DNA of 64,000 bases from an uncultured Cytophagales bacterium (GCA_945957555.1 CAMFLX010000008.1:23319-87318), one strand, 5' to 3'. Positions 45,199 to 55,693 are shown, numbered from the stretch's first letter. Program-made: numbers and translations. Notes: generated from the letters alone by a model not told the origin.

Positions 45199-45703
45199 AG
45201 TTGGGGATTGGGTAAGGTCTTTTCCACTCCCTAGGCAGTTCCAATGTTTTTTCAAATTTTTTATAAACCAAATTTGGATCATAAAGCTTGAGATTATTAA
45301 TCTTGTAAGACCTTTTTATATATGTGAGATAACCCCTTTTATCATAAAAGACTTGTCCTACGTTAGATTTACAATCAAAAACCAACCAAGCTGATACACC
45401 TTTAAATTCTACTCTCTGTACACTGGGTGAATGAAGAACAAAAAAATCATTCCCTACCCCAACAGAATCAATGAACAATCCATAATCTCTTAAATCTATC
45501 CCAATAAAATTAATTGGATGATCTACAGTTATAAACCAAGTAGAACCAGTGGCAGAACCTATTTCATAAGGATCGATAAGAGGTATTCTAGCAAGATCAC
45601 CAACTCGTGTATTTTTATAAAAGTCCGTTCTTGGTATTGGGATAAAGAAAAAAACCATTAAAATTGAAATAATAGATAAATAAATCAAAAATGTTTTTTT
45701 CAT
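45191..45703 (-). CDS. Hypothetical membrane-anchored protein
   Basis: I do not recognise this 170-residue protein. It has an N-terminal membrane anchor or signal (FLIYLSIISILMVFFFIPIP) and then a soluble beta-rich domain (GSTWFITVDHPINFIGIDLRDYGLF, FFVLHSPSVQRVEFKGVSAWLVFD), with a Pro-rich end RPYPIPNCP. It would face the periplasm. It lies alone among repeats, 126 bp from the next small gene in the same direction, and its stop falls in a repeat hairpin. Its low G+C content differs from the island around it, so it may have arrived separately. Confidence 0.55.
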   Translation of the reverse strand: MKKTFLIYLSIISILMVFFFIPIPRTDFYKNTRVGDLARIPLIDPYEIGSATGSTWFITVDHPINFIGIDLRDYGLFIDSVGVGNDFFVLHSPSVQRVEFKGVSAWLVFDCKSNVGQVFYDKRGYLTYIKRSYKINNLKLYDPNLVYKKFEKTLELPREWKRPYPIPNCP

Positions 45704-45829
45704 TTTAAAACTATTTAAGATTATCTGTTAAAGTAAACGCTACCATAGCTTGCATATTTTCATTTCCCTTTAAGGTTGTAAAAAAACAAATCCAAGAGCA
45801 GAAAAAACCAAACCTTCATTTTAAGGAGG

Positions 45830-46162
45830 TTAATGTGCCCCACCACCATATTGTCTATTATATTTACTAGCATAATTGGGATCACTCGAAGGACCAACTA
45901 TAATCTCATCTTTAATCTTATCAACAACGATCTGACCAATACCCACACATGCATATAAATAATCTTTAGTTTCTAAAAATTTCTTTGTTTGGACAACAAA
46001 GGCCCAACCCCAAGAAAATTCCTCCGTTACCTCATCATAAATAACTAATTTTTCATCATCATCAAGACAGGGAAACTTGTCATTAATAAACGTCAATGCA
46101 CTGTTTTTTGCGTCCTCAATATTCAATTTATAATTTTTTAATTGTACAAATCTATTTTTCAA
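45830..46162 (-). CDS. Imm35/YrhB-like small protein
   Basis: A 110-residue cytoplasmic protein with a helix that resembles immunity-type proteins (NIEDAKNSALTFINDKFP), the strand KLVIYDEVTEEFSWGWAFVVQTKKFLET, and YLYACVGIGQIVVDKIKDEIIVGPSS. The order 'GWAF...Q...G.GPIVVDK' recalls the Imm35/YrhB domain of polymorphic-toxin immunity proteins. No toxin gene is next to it. It may be an orphan immunity gene. The family call is from pattern memory and uncertain. Confidence 0.45.
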   Translation of the reverse strand: MKNRFVQLKNYKLNIEDAKNSALTFINDKFPCLDDDEKLVIYDEVTEEFSWGWAFVVQTKKFLETKDYLYACVGIGQIVVDKIKDEIIVGPSSDPNYASKYNRQYGGGAH

Positions 46163-46225
46163 ACAACTTCCTGCTCGGCGAATGTTCCACAGGACATATC
46201 GTCATAACAGATAATTAAGAGCTTG

Positions 46226-46241
46226 TCCCGACTTGTCGGGA
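46226..46241. repeat. Short hairpin
   Basis: TCCCGAC-TT-GTCGGGA, a seven-bp stem, in the 368-bp gap between the Imm35-like gene and GH27. Confidence 0.6.
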
Positions 46242-46383
46242 GTTTCCAACCCGGATTCCTACAAATACCTCAACAATATTACCAATATTTCGGGGTTTGA
46301 AAATAACTATAGTGCTTAAATCTGTAATTTCCAGGACACTTTTCCTACTATTCCATGGTCTGTGGCTCAAAGGCCATTTGTTT

Positions 46384-46450
46384 CGGTCTGTGAGTCACAG
46401 ACCGAGGTGCAAAATAAAAAAAGAATGGTTTCGCGATGCATCGCGAAACC
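46384..46450. repeat. Two adjacent perfect palindromes
   Basis: 46384-46404: arms CGGTCTGTGA and TCACAGACCG around a single G. 46427-46450: arms GGTTTCGCGATG and CATCGCGAAACC with no loop. They are unlike each other, non-coding, and 22 bp apart. The second could act as a terminator for GH27 on the minus strand, but it has only weak T runs. Confidence 0.75.
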
Positions 46451-46461
46451 AAATCTTCTGC

Positions 46462-46491
46462 CCATGGGTTGAAACCCGTGGCAATTCAACA
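46462..46491. repeat. Hairpin repeat, copy 3
   Basis: CCATGGGTT-GA-AACCCGTGG followed by CAATTCAACA. Differs from copy 1 at one base in 30. Confidence 0.65.
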
Positions 46492-46530
46492 TGGCATCTT
46501 GCCATCCCAAGTTCTCAAGAGGTTCCCCTA

Positions 46531-48411
46531 TTATTCCTTGATGATGCGTTTTATGATTTCAGTGCCTGAGGTGGTTACCTTTACGATGTACACTCCTGCG
46601 TTCAAGTCGGCAACAGAAATGGTTGATTGATGATATGTGCCCAAGAGATTGCCTGTACTTGCATATATTTCTACCTTTTCAATTGGGGCTTTTGTATCAA
46701 TTTGGAAAGTTGAGGCCACTGGATTTGGACTTATGTTTATGGAATTGGCGGACTCCATAAAATCTGAATCGTCGACAGAGGTCACTACACTATTTTTGTT
46801 CAAATCAATGTTGATCTTGTCGATGTCTGGTGCCCAAGCGGTCGCATTACTTATTTTGATAACGTTGTTTCCCTTGTTGAGACTGACTGGAAAACTGATG
46901 CTTTTGAGGGTTGTGAAGGCCCCTGAATTCAAGTTCGTAAGCAAGGTGTCCTTTCCGTTGATACTCACTGTTGCATTCCTATTCTCGCCAGTCATATAGG
47001 TAATCGTGAGTTTGTATTTTCCCGCAGTATTTGCAAATACATCTCTAAACTCTATATAGTTGTCAGCACGATTACCGATATAGTTAGCTTTTGCCCTTCC
47101 AGAACATGCGGCGTCCACAGTAGCTCTGCCCTGATTTGCCACGATATTCACATTCTGAGTCAGGTTGAAATTATTGATCCAAGCATATTCTCCCTCAAAG
47201 GTTTCTTGCAGTTTGGCTTTGGTACCTACGACTTTGAGCATTACCACCCCATGAGAGGGAACTGATACCGAATATTCTGTGTCTTTGTTTCCTAAATTGG
47301 TTTTTGTCCATAGGTCACGCACTGAGGCTGGCCCTTCTAGGTTTAAATCGCTCCACTTCACAGACATGGTGGCAGCAGCTGCGGTTCTGTTAAACAACAC
47401 AACGGCTCTTTCGAGACTCTGTTTGCCATTTAAATTTTTGGCAAACACTTGCAGTCCTGCGCCATTATCTGTGACAATATGGGCTTGTAGGCCTGTAGTG
47501 TCTTGATTGACCGCAATGACTTCTGTGTTGCCTATAATGTTTTTCGTCTGCTGGCTTAATGATCTCAAATCGTTACCCAACATCAATGGAGAGGACATGA
47601 TACACCACATGCTGAAATGGCTTTTGTCTTCTTCAGCACTCATTCCTCGGCCTACTTCTAGCATGTCCATATCGTTATAGTGGCCTTTACTACAATAGGG
47701 TGCCAAATAAATGCTTGCGTCAATAATCCTGGTGATAGCCGCCCAAGTGTTGTTGATGTCATCAGCGATCCGCCACGAATCGGCAATGGTCGTTACCCAA
47801 GTACCTGGGAACTGCCAACGGCATACGTTGTAATTGACATCTGTTCTTCCTGTGTTCAAGATGGCATTTTTGATGGCCGTATAGCGTGTTTTCTCGTCCA
47901 AGCCCTGCACGCGTCCTCCACAATAATCCACTTTTAGGAAATCGTAGCCCCAAGTTTTAAAAAACAAGTTGGCATCCTGTTGATCGTGCGTATAAATTCC
48001 TGCATTGGCACCATTCGCTTCGCCTCCGTAGGTATTTCCACAAGTATTAGTACCCGCATCAGTATAAATCCCCGCTTTCAGTCCTTTCGAATGTATATAA
48101 TCGGCTACTACTTTCATGCCGTTTGGAAACTTGGCACCGTCTATACCCAGTGATCCGTCTTGGTTACGGTTCTTGAAATATCCATCATCTATATTGATGA
48201 ATTTATAACCTGCGGCCGATAAGCCTTGATTCACCATTGCATCAGCTTGCCCTTTGATCAAGGATTCGCTAATGTTGAAATAGAACGTATTCCAACTCGC
48301 CCAACCCATTGCTGGGCGCTTTGGCGCACTTGACTGTGCAGAGGCTGGCAAGAATGCTAGCATAAAACACGAAATCAAGGCAATTACAGTAAAAGAGTAT
48401 TTGTTTTTCAT
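46531..48411 (-). CDS. Secreted GH27 alpha-galactosidase with carbohydrate-binding and T9SS domains
   Basis: A 626-residue protein: signal peptide (FTVIALISCFMLAFLPASAQ). The GH27 barrel covers about 30-410, with PAMGWASWNTF, NIDDGYFK, the nucleophile Asp in FLKVDYCGG and the acid/base Asp in WRIADDINNTW. A beta-sandwich binding domain (CBM35-like, about 415-545) and a T9SS domain (NISPNPVASTFQIDT ... EIIKRIIKE) follow. It would take off alpha-galactosyl (or beta-L-arabinopyranosyl) side groups. I chose the ATG at 48411, four bp after the GH95 stop. It is the last gene of the five-gene operon. Confidence 0.9.
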   Translation of the reverse strand: MKNKYSFTVIALISCFMLAFLPASAQSSAPKRPAMGWASWNTFYFNISESLIKGQADAMVNQGLSAAGYKFINIDDGYFKNRNQDGSLGIDGAKFPNGMKVVADYIHSKGLKAGIYTDAGTNTCGNTYGGEANGANAGIYTHDQQDANLFFKTWGYDFLKVDYCGGRVQGLDEKTRYTAIKNAILNTGRTDVNYNVCRWQFPGTWVTTIADSWRIADDINNTWAAITRIIDASIYLAPYCSKGHYNDMDMLEVGRGMSAEEDKSHFSMWCIMSSPLMLGNDLRSLSQQTKNIIGNTEVIAVNQDTTGLQAHIVTDNGAGLQVFAKNLNGKQSLERAVVLFNRTAAAATMSVKWSDLNLEGPASVRDLWTKTNLGNKDTEYSVSVPSHGVVMLKVVGTKAKLQETFEGEYAWINNFNLTQNVNIVANQGRATVDAACSGRAKANYIGNRADNYIEFRDVFANTAGKYKLTITYMTGENRNATVSINGKDTLLTNLNSGAFTTLKSISFPVSLNKGNNVIKISNATAWAPDIDKINIDLNKNSVVTSVDDSDFMESANSINISPNPVASTFQIDTKAPIEKVEIYASTGNLLGTYHQSTISVADLNAGVYIVKVTTSGTEIIKRIIKE

Positions 48412-48415
48412 ATTT

Positions 48416-51400
48416 CTAATTCTTAATGATTTTAAATGATTTGATACCTTCAGCAGTAAATACTTGAACGAAGTATGTTCCAACGACCAGTTTAGAACCA
48501 ATCTCCACTACTTGCCCTGCTTTTATATGCTCTACCTGTTCTAGGAGCTGGCCCATTAAATCGTGTACTTGTATCTTATCTACAAGCCCCAAATTATCAA
48601 GTTTCAGCTGAGCCGAAGTATGAAAAGGATTGGGATGTACCCATACATTATTACCAAGTGAAAAATCGTATGCTTCTTCCTCAGCGGTGACCGTAGCCTT
48701 GTCGAATTTGATATAATTGATATTGAAATAATCCGCATCAAAGGCTAGGCGTAAGGTATGATTTCCTGCTGTAAGTGGAAGATTGGGCACCGTAACCGTT
48801 TGCCAAGTCTGAAAACCAGCTGTATTTGGAATCGTAATAGCCCCAGTCAAATTTTGACCGTCTATCTCAGCATGCATGGTTTTGCCTGTGCCATCGGTAG
48901 CTACTCTGAGATAAAGATCATATTTGCCTGCTGCACCTACATTTACCATATACTCCAGCCACTCCCCATTTAGAATATAGCCCACATTGTAGGCGCCGTC
49001 TGCATCTTGGGTAGTTTCGATATCCACTTCATCAGCTCTGTAAGTTGCAGCACCTTCATTGCCACTTGTGTTTGCCTCATGAAAGGAAACCCCTTCACCA
49101 CCTAGGTCATAATCTTCTGCCTCTATTCTCCCTGGAATAGGCCAGGCCGTCCCTTTAAAGGGCGTTTTGTTATTGTTGCTTCCTTTGATGTTGAGCGAAG
49201 CATCAAGCACATATTTTTCACCGGCCTTGGTCAAGTGCGTCTTGGTGATGGTGCCATAACGCACACGAAGCGTATCGCCTAAAAGTGAGGTAACCGTAGC
49301 TTGGGATAACTTACCCCCTACCCATGAGATCTCATCCACCACAAAGCCCTTTCTTGCCCTCAATCCTTTGATGTATCCTGTTGCCCAAACCGACGGCAAG
49401 GCTGGCAAGAATTGTAGTTCATTGTTCTGGCTTTGCAGTAACATTTCGTTGATCCCAGAAACCGCCCCAAAATTGCCGTCAATTTGAAAGGGCGGGTGGG
49501 CGTCAAACAAGTTATTATAGGTCTTTGCGGGTGTCAATAGCAATTGGATTAGTTTGTAGGCGTGATTTCCGTCTTCCATGCGGGCCCAGAAATTGATCTT
49601 CCATGCCAAAGACCATCCCGTGGCATCATCCCCACGTTGTGCCAAGGTAACTTTTGCGGCATTGTACAAACTAGGTGTCCCCCTTACCGAAATCTGGTTA
49701 CTTGGGTACAAACCATACAAGTGGGAGATGTGGCGGTTCTTATCGTTCGGATTGTCCCAATCATCAAACCACTCTTGCAACTGTCCGTATTTGCCTACTT
49801 TATGTGGTGGCAATTTGGCAATGGCGTCTTTTAACTGCGTGCGAAATGATGCATCAAGATTCAAGATTTCAGCCGCTTTTAGTGTAGAGTTAAACAAATC
49901 TCGGATGATTTGAATGTCCATAGTAGGCGCAAAACATGTCCAGTAGGCGCCATGTTGTATTTCAGGCGAAGAACTAGGGCATGTAACCAGATAGCCCTTC
50001 CCACTCAAAGGTTCCGTGACCATACTATTCAAAAAGAATTGTGCGGAACCTTTCATGGTTGGATAAATATCAGCCAAATACGTGTTGTTCTTTTCGAACT
50101 GATAGTGCTCCCAAAGATTGTAGCACAACCAAGCGCCACCCGTAGGCCAATGTCCCCATGCTCCATCTATGGGCCCTGTACGGTTCCAAAGATCAGTATT
50201 ATGATGCAAGACCCAGCCCGTATTTACGCCCCAATGCGCTAATGCCGACTGTTGACCAGGCGTAACCAAAGCCTTCGTTTTTTCGATCATTGGGGTGGCG
50301 CATTCGGGTAAATTACCCGTTTCGGTCATCCAATAATTCATTTGAAAGTTGATATTGGTAGTGTATTTACTTCCCCATGAAGGATACATTTCTTTGTTCC
50401 AAACGCCCTGCAAATTAGCAGGCTGACTCCCCGTTCTTGAACAGGAAATCATTAAATAGCGTCCAAATTGATAATGTAGCCTTACCAAACTGGGGTCGTT
50501 TGTAGTGGCGAATCCTGCCACCCTTTTGTCGGTAGTTTGTGTGGACGCCGCATTGGGAGCTCCTAAGTTTAAATCAACTCTATTGAATAAAGCCTGATAA
50601 TCTGCAAGGTGAGCGTTTAAAATTTGGGTATATGTCTTACTCCCAATATCACTGATGTATTTGGTAGCTCTGGCTACTTGGTCACCACTTACATTATTGT
50701 AACTATTGTAGTTGGTACCAATCGCCAAATAAACTGTTGCACTGTTTGCCCCTGTTACGGTTATGCTACTGCTATTTGCAGCAATAGTACCACCTTCATT
50801 TTCTACTTTTACCCGATTCTGAAATTTAACAGCATCGGCCTGCCCATTCAAAACAAGTATATTATTACCCGTATTTGAGGTAGTTACGGGTGTTTGCTGC
50901 GAGTCCATGCCCACCGAAAAAGTAATTTTCCCAGTTTGGCTGGCTGTGAGCCGCACCACCATTACCTGATCTGGATAACTGGCAAAATACTCTCTGGTGT
51001 AGTTCACCCCACCGTAAGTGTAAGTAGTTTTAGCAATGGCAGTTTTAAGATCAAGTTCCCTGTAATAGTTAGTGGCGGTATGTCCCGGGAAGGTCAAATA
51101 CAGATTCCCAACTGGCAAAAACCTTTCCTGACCAGAGCCAATCATGTTGGAGACAGTAGCATCGGCCGCCGTATAGTTGCCTGCAAAAATCTGACTTCTG
51201 GCCGTTGCAAGCGAATTAGCCGCCCCTGCTTTGTTGTTATTGCCAGGGTTACCACTCCATACGGTTCCCTCGTTCAATCCAATGACATCTTTCGCCACCA
51301 CGCCATATACCATGCCTCCCAAGCGGCCATTCCCTATTGGCAGGGCATCGGTAAACACATCTCCTGCGTCTTTGTTGTACCATAAGGTAAGATCACCCGG

Positions 51401-51472
51401 AGTTTGGGCAATACTATGGATACAACAAAAACCAGTAGATGCGACAACTAAAAATATGATTAGCCTCTTCAT
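48416..51472 (-). CDS. Secreted GH95 alpha-L-fucosidase/alpha-L-galactosidase with CBM6 and T9SS domains
   Basis: A 1018-residue protein. The signal ends near SIAQ. The GH95 N-terminal sandwich [20 protein letters not shown] begins near 28, and the (alpha/alpha)6 barrel shows [25 protein letters not shown] with the catalytic Asn pair, CPSSSPEI with the Glu, and [11 protein letters not shown] with the Asp. A CBM6 (about 775-915, [16 protein letters not shown]) and a T9SS domain ([16 protein letters not shown] ... [10 protein letters not shown]) follow. GH95 members act on alpha-1,2-L-fucose or L-galactose; which one cannot be said here. Nine bp after the GH43 stop. Confidence 0.93.
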   Translation of the reverse strand: MKRLIIFLVVASTGFCCIHSIAQTPGDLTLWYNKDAGDVFTDALPIGNGRLGGMVYGVVAKDVIGLNEGTVWSGNPGNNNKAGAANSLATARSQIFAGNYTAADATVSNMIGSGQERFLPVGNLYLTFPGHTATNYYRELDLKTAIAKTTYTYGGVNYTREYFASYPDQVMVVRLTASQTGKITFSVGMDSQQTPVTTSNTGNNILVLNGQADAVKFQNRVKVENEGGTIAANSSSITVTGANSATVYLAIGTNYNSYNNVSGDQVARATKYISDIGSKTYTQILNAHLADYQALFNRVDLNLGAPNAASTQTTDKRVAGFATTNDPSLVRLHYQFGRYLMISCSRTGSQPANLQGVWNKEMYPSWGSKYTTNINFQMNYWMTETGNLPECATPMIEKTKALVTPGQQSALAHWGVNTGWVLHHNTDLWNRTGPIDGAWGHWPTGGAWLCYNLWEHYQFEKNNTYLADIYPTMKGSAQFFLNSMVTEPLSGKGYLVTCPSSSPEIQHGAYWTCFAPTMDIQIIRDLFNSTLKAAEILNLDASFRTQLKDAIAKLPPHKVGKYGQLQEWFDDWDNPNDKNRHISHLYGLYPSNQISVRGTPSLYNAAKVTLAQRGDDATGWSLAWKINFWARMEDGNHAYKLIQLLLTPAKTYNNLFDAHPPFQIDGNFGAVSGINEMLLQSQNNELQFLPALPSVWATGYIKGLRARKGFVVDEISWVGGKLSQATVTSLLGDTLRVRYGTITKTHLTKAGEKYVLDASLNIKGSNNNKTPFKGTAWPIPGRIEAEDYDLGGEGVSFHEANTSGNEGAATYRADEVDIETTQDADGAYNVGYILNGEWLEYMVNVGAAGKYDLYLRVATDGTGKTMHAEIDGQNLTGAITIPNTAGFQTWQTVTVPNLPLTAGNHTLRLAFDADYFNINYIKFDKATVTAEEEAYDFSLGNNVWVHPNPFHTSAQLKLDNLGLVDKIQVHDLMGQLLEQVEHIKAGQVVEIGSKLVVGTYFVQVFTAEGIKSFKIIKN
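48688..49167. repeat. CBM6-coding direct repeat, copy in GH95
   Basis: About 480 bp that is closely similar at DNA level to 51724-52203 in the neighbouring GH43 gene, including exact runs of several dozen bases. It covers the CBM6 and the linker. The conservation reaches synonymous sites, so the duplication is recent or is being homogenised. Confidence 0.85.
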
Positions 51473-51481
51473 GTCTCACGA

Positions 51482-53203
51482 TTATTTTTTATGGATTTGA
51501 GACAAGTATGATTTCTCATTACTTACAATCTGAAGCACATATACGCCGCTTTGTAGTTCTTCTCCAACCTCAATGAGCCCTGTGGCATGGCCTTGCACGA
51601 TCAACCTTCCCGAAAGGTCATATATCCTGTAGCCATACTCATTCTTATAGTCCAGATGAAGTGAGTGTTCAAAAGGATTGGGATAAAGAAGGCCGACATT
51701 TTCAAAATCATCTGCTATGGAAGTGACGGTAGCCTTGTCGAATTTGATATAATTGATATTGAAATAATCCGCATCAAAGGCTAAGCGTAAGGTATGATTG
51801 CCTGCTGTAAGTGAAAGATTGGGCACAGTAACCGTTTGCCAAGTCTGGAAACCAGCTGTATTAGGAATGGTGATTGCGCCTGTAATGTTTTGACCGTCTA
51901 TCTCTGCATGCATGGTTTTCCCTGCTCCATCTGTAGCTAGTCTGATAGACAGATCGTATTTGCCTGTCGCGCTCACATTTACGGTATATTCCAGCCACTC
52001 ACCATTTAGAATATAGCCCACATTGTAGGCACCTTCTGTATCTTGGGTAGCCTCAATGTCTACCTCATCATTCCTGTAAGTAGCAGCACCTTGGTTGCCA
52101 CTGGTGTTTGCCTCGTGAAAGGACACACCCTCACCACCCAAGTCATAATCTTCTGCTTCTATTCTACCTGGAATAGGCCAAGCCGTCCCCTTGAAGGGCG
52201 TTTGGGGAACCGTCACAGGAGGGCAAGGAGATGCTACCGTAATCCCTGCTGTTGTTTGTGTGATCGGTTTGATGGTCCCATCAGTATTGTAACACAGGTA
52301 TTCTACGCAAACACTACGCCTACCAGTGGCTGGTCCTTGGCCGTTTAAGGTGAGGGTGGCATTGTGATAAAAGAAATAGTTTTGTCCTTTGTACTCTATG
52401 ATGCCTGGATGGATGGTATAACTGTTTTTTGCAGTACCAGACAGCACACCCCTATAGGTCCATGGCCCTGTAACATTCGTAGCCGTGGCGTAACAAATTT
52501 GCTCTGAACCCACCCCTGGCACAAAAGCTGGATAAGCCAAGTAGTACATGCCATTCCTCTTGTACAACCATGGTCCTTCTGCATAATTAGGAGGGGTAAT
52601 TTGTGAAATGGTTCCATCTGTTTCGGTCATGTTTGGTTTGAGCTTCACTAAGTAACATAGGGGATTGCCCCAGCAGAGATAGGCCTGACCATCATCATCG
52701 ATCATTACGGTTGGATCGATATCGTCCCAAGTTTTGCCATTATTGGTCATATTATCCCTAATGAGTGGCGTACCTCTTGCATCTTTAAAAGGCCCAGTAG
52801 GGCTATCGGACACCGCCACACCAATATTTCTACCTCCATAAGGGCTTTTGCCCGTTACGGTTACATACAAATAGAATTTCCCATCTTTATACACTACTTG
52901 CGAAGCCCAAGCATCTGCAGCGCCCCAAGAGAAATCTGTCGGCTTCATGATAACGCCATGAGAGGTCCAAGTTTTCATGTCGGTAGTAGAGTAGCAACGC
53001 CAGCCGGTCATGGTAAATAATTCACCATCTTTGGCTTCATCCTGACCTACGTATACATAAAGTCTTCCATTGTATACCAAGGGTGCTGGATCGGCAGTAA
53101 AGGCATCTTTGAAGATGGGGTTTTGGGCTTTTACAAGGCCAAAAAGTGTAACAAAAAAAGTCAAAACAAAAAAAGCTTTTGTTGACAAGTAGAGGTTTTT
53201 CAT
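51482..53203 (-). CDS. Secreted GH43 arabinofuranosidase/xylosidase with CBM6 and T9SS domains
   Basis: A 573-residue protein. Signal peptide to LVKAQ. The GH43 propeller (about 28-325) has the base Asp in FTADPAPLVYNG, the Asp in DIDPTVMIDDDGQAY and the acid Glu in YAEGPWLYKRNG. It resembles the GH43 groups that work on arabinoxylan, and the region fits. A CBM6 (about 338-485) nearly the same as that in GH95 and a T9SS domain (LYPNPFEHSLHLDYK ... SYLSQIHKK) follow. It lies 35 bp after the cytochrome gene and nine bp before GH95. Confidence 0.9.
   Translation of the reverse strand: MKNLYLSTKAFFVLTFFVTLFGLVKAQNPIFKDAFTADPAPLVYNGRLYVYVGQDEAKDGELFTMTGWRCYSTTDMKTWTSHGVIMKPTDFSWGAADAWASQVVYKDGKFYLYVTVTGKSPYGGRNIGVAVSDSPTGPFKDARGTPLIRDNMTNNGKTWDDIDPTVMIDDDGQAYLCWGNPLCYLVKLKPNMTETDGTISQITPPNYAEGPWLYKRNGMYYLAYPAFVPGVGSEQICYATATNVTGPWTYRGVLSGTAKNSYTIHPGIIEYKGQNYFFYHNATLTLNGQGPATGRRSVCVEYLCYNTDGTIKPITQTTAGITVASPCPPVTVPQTPFKGTAWPIPGRIEAEDYDLGGEGVSFHEANTSGNQGAATYRNDEVDIEATQDTEGAYNVGYILNGEWLEYTVNVSATGKYDLSIRLATDGAGKTMHAEIDGQNITGAITIPNTAGFQTWQTVTVPNLSLTAGNHTLRLAFDADYFNINYIKFDKATVTSIADDFENVGLLYPNPFEHSLHLDYKNEYGYRIYDLSGRLIVQGHATGLIEVGEELQSGVYVLQIVSNEKSYLSQIHKK
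51724..52203. repeat. CBM6-coding direct repeat, copy in GH43
   Basis: Partner of 48688-49167 in the same orientation, about 3 kb apart. Recombination between them would delete most of GH95 and fuse the two genes. Confidence 0.85.
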
Positions 53204-53238
53204 ATCGTTAAATTTTAATACTTATTAATCACGAACAA

Positions 53239-55686
53239 TTACTTCATCACAAATTTCAAGCTTGACTGATGAATTCCCGAGGCATAAACAATGGTATACA
53301 TGCCAGCACTTAAATCACTGACATTGATGTCTATTTCGCTCGTACCTGAGGTCTTTAAGGTTTTAACCAATCTAGCATTGGTAGCACTGTAGATATTAAT
53401 GGTGCCGTTTTTACTGACATTCTTGTTCAATTGTACATGCAGTACCTCTGTGGTAGGATTGGGCGAAATACTAAGAGCACTTATGCTTTCAACATTTTGA
53501 TTACGAATACCAGTCGATGGGTTGGTTTCATTTTCGTCTATCTGATTCAAATAGGCCAGCAGTTGATCAAGTTCGGCACTCGTCAACGACGAAACATCAC
53601 CATGCTTCTGATCTAGGTTTCTTGTAGTAAGGACCTCTTTTAAGGTGGCTGCAGAACCATCGTGTAAATAAGGAGCCGTTTCCCAAATCCCTTTGAGCGT
53701 AGGTGTACCGAAGCCTGTGAGCATCCCACCTCGGCGCTTACCTGATGAAGTCTGAATGGTACCCACATCATGCATGAGCCCTAAGCTTCGGTCCGTAAAA
53801 TCATGACCTGAATGACAAGAGCCACATTCAAGATTTGTAAAGATCTCTTTACCTGCGAGTGCCTCATCTGTTAAATCGCCATTTTGTTTCCTATAGGGGC
53901 TGTCATGCACTTTATTCAAGGAGGTCACGTAGGCAGCCAATGCATCTAATTCTTCACTCAACCCTGCTTTTTTATCACCCAGAGGATCTTTGATTGTGCC
54001 TGTATTGAATTGTTCATCTGTTAAAAATCCTTTTCCTTTGAATCCGTTTCTCATATCGTTTTCAAAATCTTGTATTTCGTCGAAATTGGAGGTCCAATGA
54101 ACTCTGCCCATCGCAAGCCCTCCCTTGCCGTTTAAACTGTGCGTATTTCTTAAGCCTTCACCCCTTTCGGTAAAATCCCAGACTCTTTCATCGCTACCAC
54201 CATCCACATGACAACTGGCACAACTGATGTATCCTGCGAAGGTCATCCTTTCGTCTTGAGCATTGTAGAAGATCTGTTTGCCTTTAAGTACTTCCGGACT
54301 TAGGATTTCTGTAAGGACGGTATGGATGCTCAAAAGGACAACTGGAGAAAAATTGTTGGATAAAATAATGTCCTTGGTATCAAACACGGTAACGTTGCGT
54401 GACAAGAAATTATGCACATACAATCTGGTGCCGTCGGCATTAAACACCAAACCTTGCGGCGCGATTCCGTTGGTCTCCAAGATCCCCAAGCGTGAATTGG
54501 TGGCTACGTTTAACATAGTTACCCTGCCATTGCCTTGTAATGCGACAAAAGCAATATTACCATAAGGACTAAATTCTACAGCACAGGCTTGATCCGCATC
54601 GTTGATGTCCGTTCTAGACTCGCTGATTTCAGTGCTTGTCGCTAGGTTGATTTTAGACACGATAGTTCTCACGGTATTGTCGAAGGTCAATGTTAAACTA
54701 TCCCGAAAAAGACCTCGCGCCGTATTGTCCTTTTTGGAGGGTACCCATAACTCTTCACCATCGGGTGTAATCGTAAGTCCCGCCAAAAAATTGGGTACGC
54801 CTCTTCCATTGTCTTCAAAGTCAATAGACTGGTCATAGGCAAGTTCTATTTCCTTGCTTACCGTCATGGAAGCTGTATTTATTTCCCTAACCAAACCTTT
54901 TTCTTGAGGTGAAATAAATTGTGATACAAAAACCTTACTGCCGTCGGAGTTTATGGCCATGGCTCTGGGCATTCGTCCTACTTCAAGCACAGAGGTGATC
55001 TCTTTTGTTTTCACATTTATCCGAAGCAACTGACCTGTACCTTGAAGCGTAACATAAGCGTTTCTTTTCAAGGGTTCCAGACAAATACCAAATGGTCTAG
55101 AGCCGTAGGGCAATGCAAGCGTATGCAATTTGAGCCCTTGCGCGGTTACTATAGAAATCGTTGCATCGTCTTCGTTGCTTACCCAAGCATTCCCTAGGGA
55201 ATCTAAAGCAAGAGTTCTCGGATGTTTGCCTACAGGGATCTCTTTCAGTAAAGTATTGCTGAGCATGTCTATACAGGACACGGAGTTGTTGTCTGGGTTC
55301 ACCACCCACAAAACATGGTGAGCCGTATCTGCAACAATGGTAGACGTATGCGTAGGTGCTGGTTTACTCAAGGGTTTATGTACCGTTTGAGTAACGGAAA
55401 GAGGTATCTCCTCTCCTTGAATGCGAGCGTATACCTGATACACGCCAGGTTCATTAAAAGTATAACTGGCCGTTAAACTTTTTTTATATCTGCCGAGCCC
55501 AGAACCATCTCCAAAATCCCAAGCGATATAGGGTACCTCTCCACCTTCGGGAAGTGAAACTGTAAATGTAACCGAAGTTCCTGTAGGCACAGGCTTGTTT
55601 TGCGCGATGCCCAACTCACTTGTCGTTTGGTCTAAACCTAACCATCCTAAAACAACACAAAATATGAAACTGATAAATGATCTCAT
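53239..55686 (-). CDS. Secreted beta-propeller di-haem peroxidase-like cytochrome with T9SS domain
   Basis: An 815-residue exported protein. Signal peptide, then a PKD domain (about 33-105, IAWDFGDGSG ... YTFNEPGVYQVYARIQG). A YVTN/NHL-type propeller follows (about 115-440, repeats such as LWVVNPDNNSVSCIDMLSNTL and KVFVSQF). The cytochrome part has two c-type haem sites, CASCH and CGSCH (about 495 and 630), and the C-terminal GTPTLKGIWETAPYLHDGSAATLKEVL, typical of the MauG/cytochrome c peroxidase family. A T9SS domain closes it (SISPNPTTEVLHVQL). Members reduce peroxide or oxidise partners through a ferryl state. Its place inside a glycosidase operon is unusual. Confidence 0.85.
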   Translation of the reverse strand: MRSFISFIFCVVLGWLGLDQTTSELGIAQNKPVPTGTSVTFTVSLPEGGEVPYIAWDFGDGSGLGRYKKSLTASYTFNEPGVYQVYARIQGEEIPLSVTQTVHKPLSKPAPTHTSTIVADTAHHVLWVVNPDNNSVSCIDMLSNTLLKEIPVGKHPRTLALDSLGNAWVSNEDDATISIVTAQGLKLHTLALPYGSRPFGICLEPLKRNAYVTLQGTGQLLRINVKTKEITSVLEVGRMPRAMAINSDGSKVFVSQFISPQEKGLVREINTASMTVSKEIELAYDQSIDFEDNGRGVPNFLAGLTITPDGEELWVPSKKDNTARGLFRDSLTLTFDNTVRTIVSKINLATSTEISESRTDINDADQACAVEFSPYGNIAFVALQGNGRVTMLNVATNSRLGILETNGIAPQGLVFNADGTRLYVHNFLSRNVTVFDTKDIILSNNFSPVVLLSIHTVLTEILSPEVLKGKQIFYNAQDERMTFAGYISCASCHVDGGSDERVWDFTERGEGLRNTHSLNGKGGLAMGRVHWTSNFDEIQDFENDMRNGFKGKGFLTDEQFNTGTIKDPLGDKKAGLSEELDALAAYVTSLNKVHDSPYRKQNGDLTDEALAGKEIFTNLECGSCHSGHDFTDRSLGLMHDVGTIQTSSGKRRGGMLTGFGTPTLKGIWETAPYLHDGSAATLKEVLTTRNLDQKHGDVSSLTSAELDQLLAYLNQIDENETNPSTGIRNQNVESISALSISPNPTTEVLHVQLNKNVSKNGTINIYSATNARLVKTLKTSGTSEIDINVSDLSAGMYTIVYASGIHQSSLKFVMK

Positions 55687-55693
55687 CTTAAAT

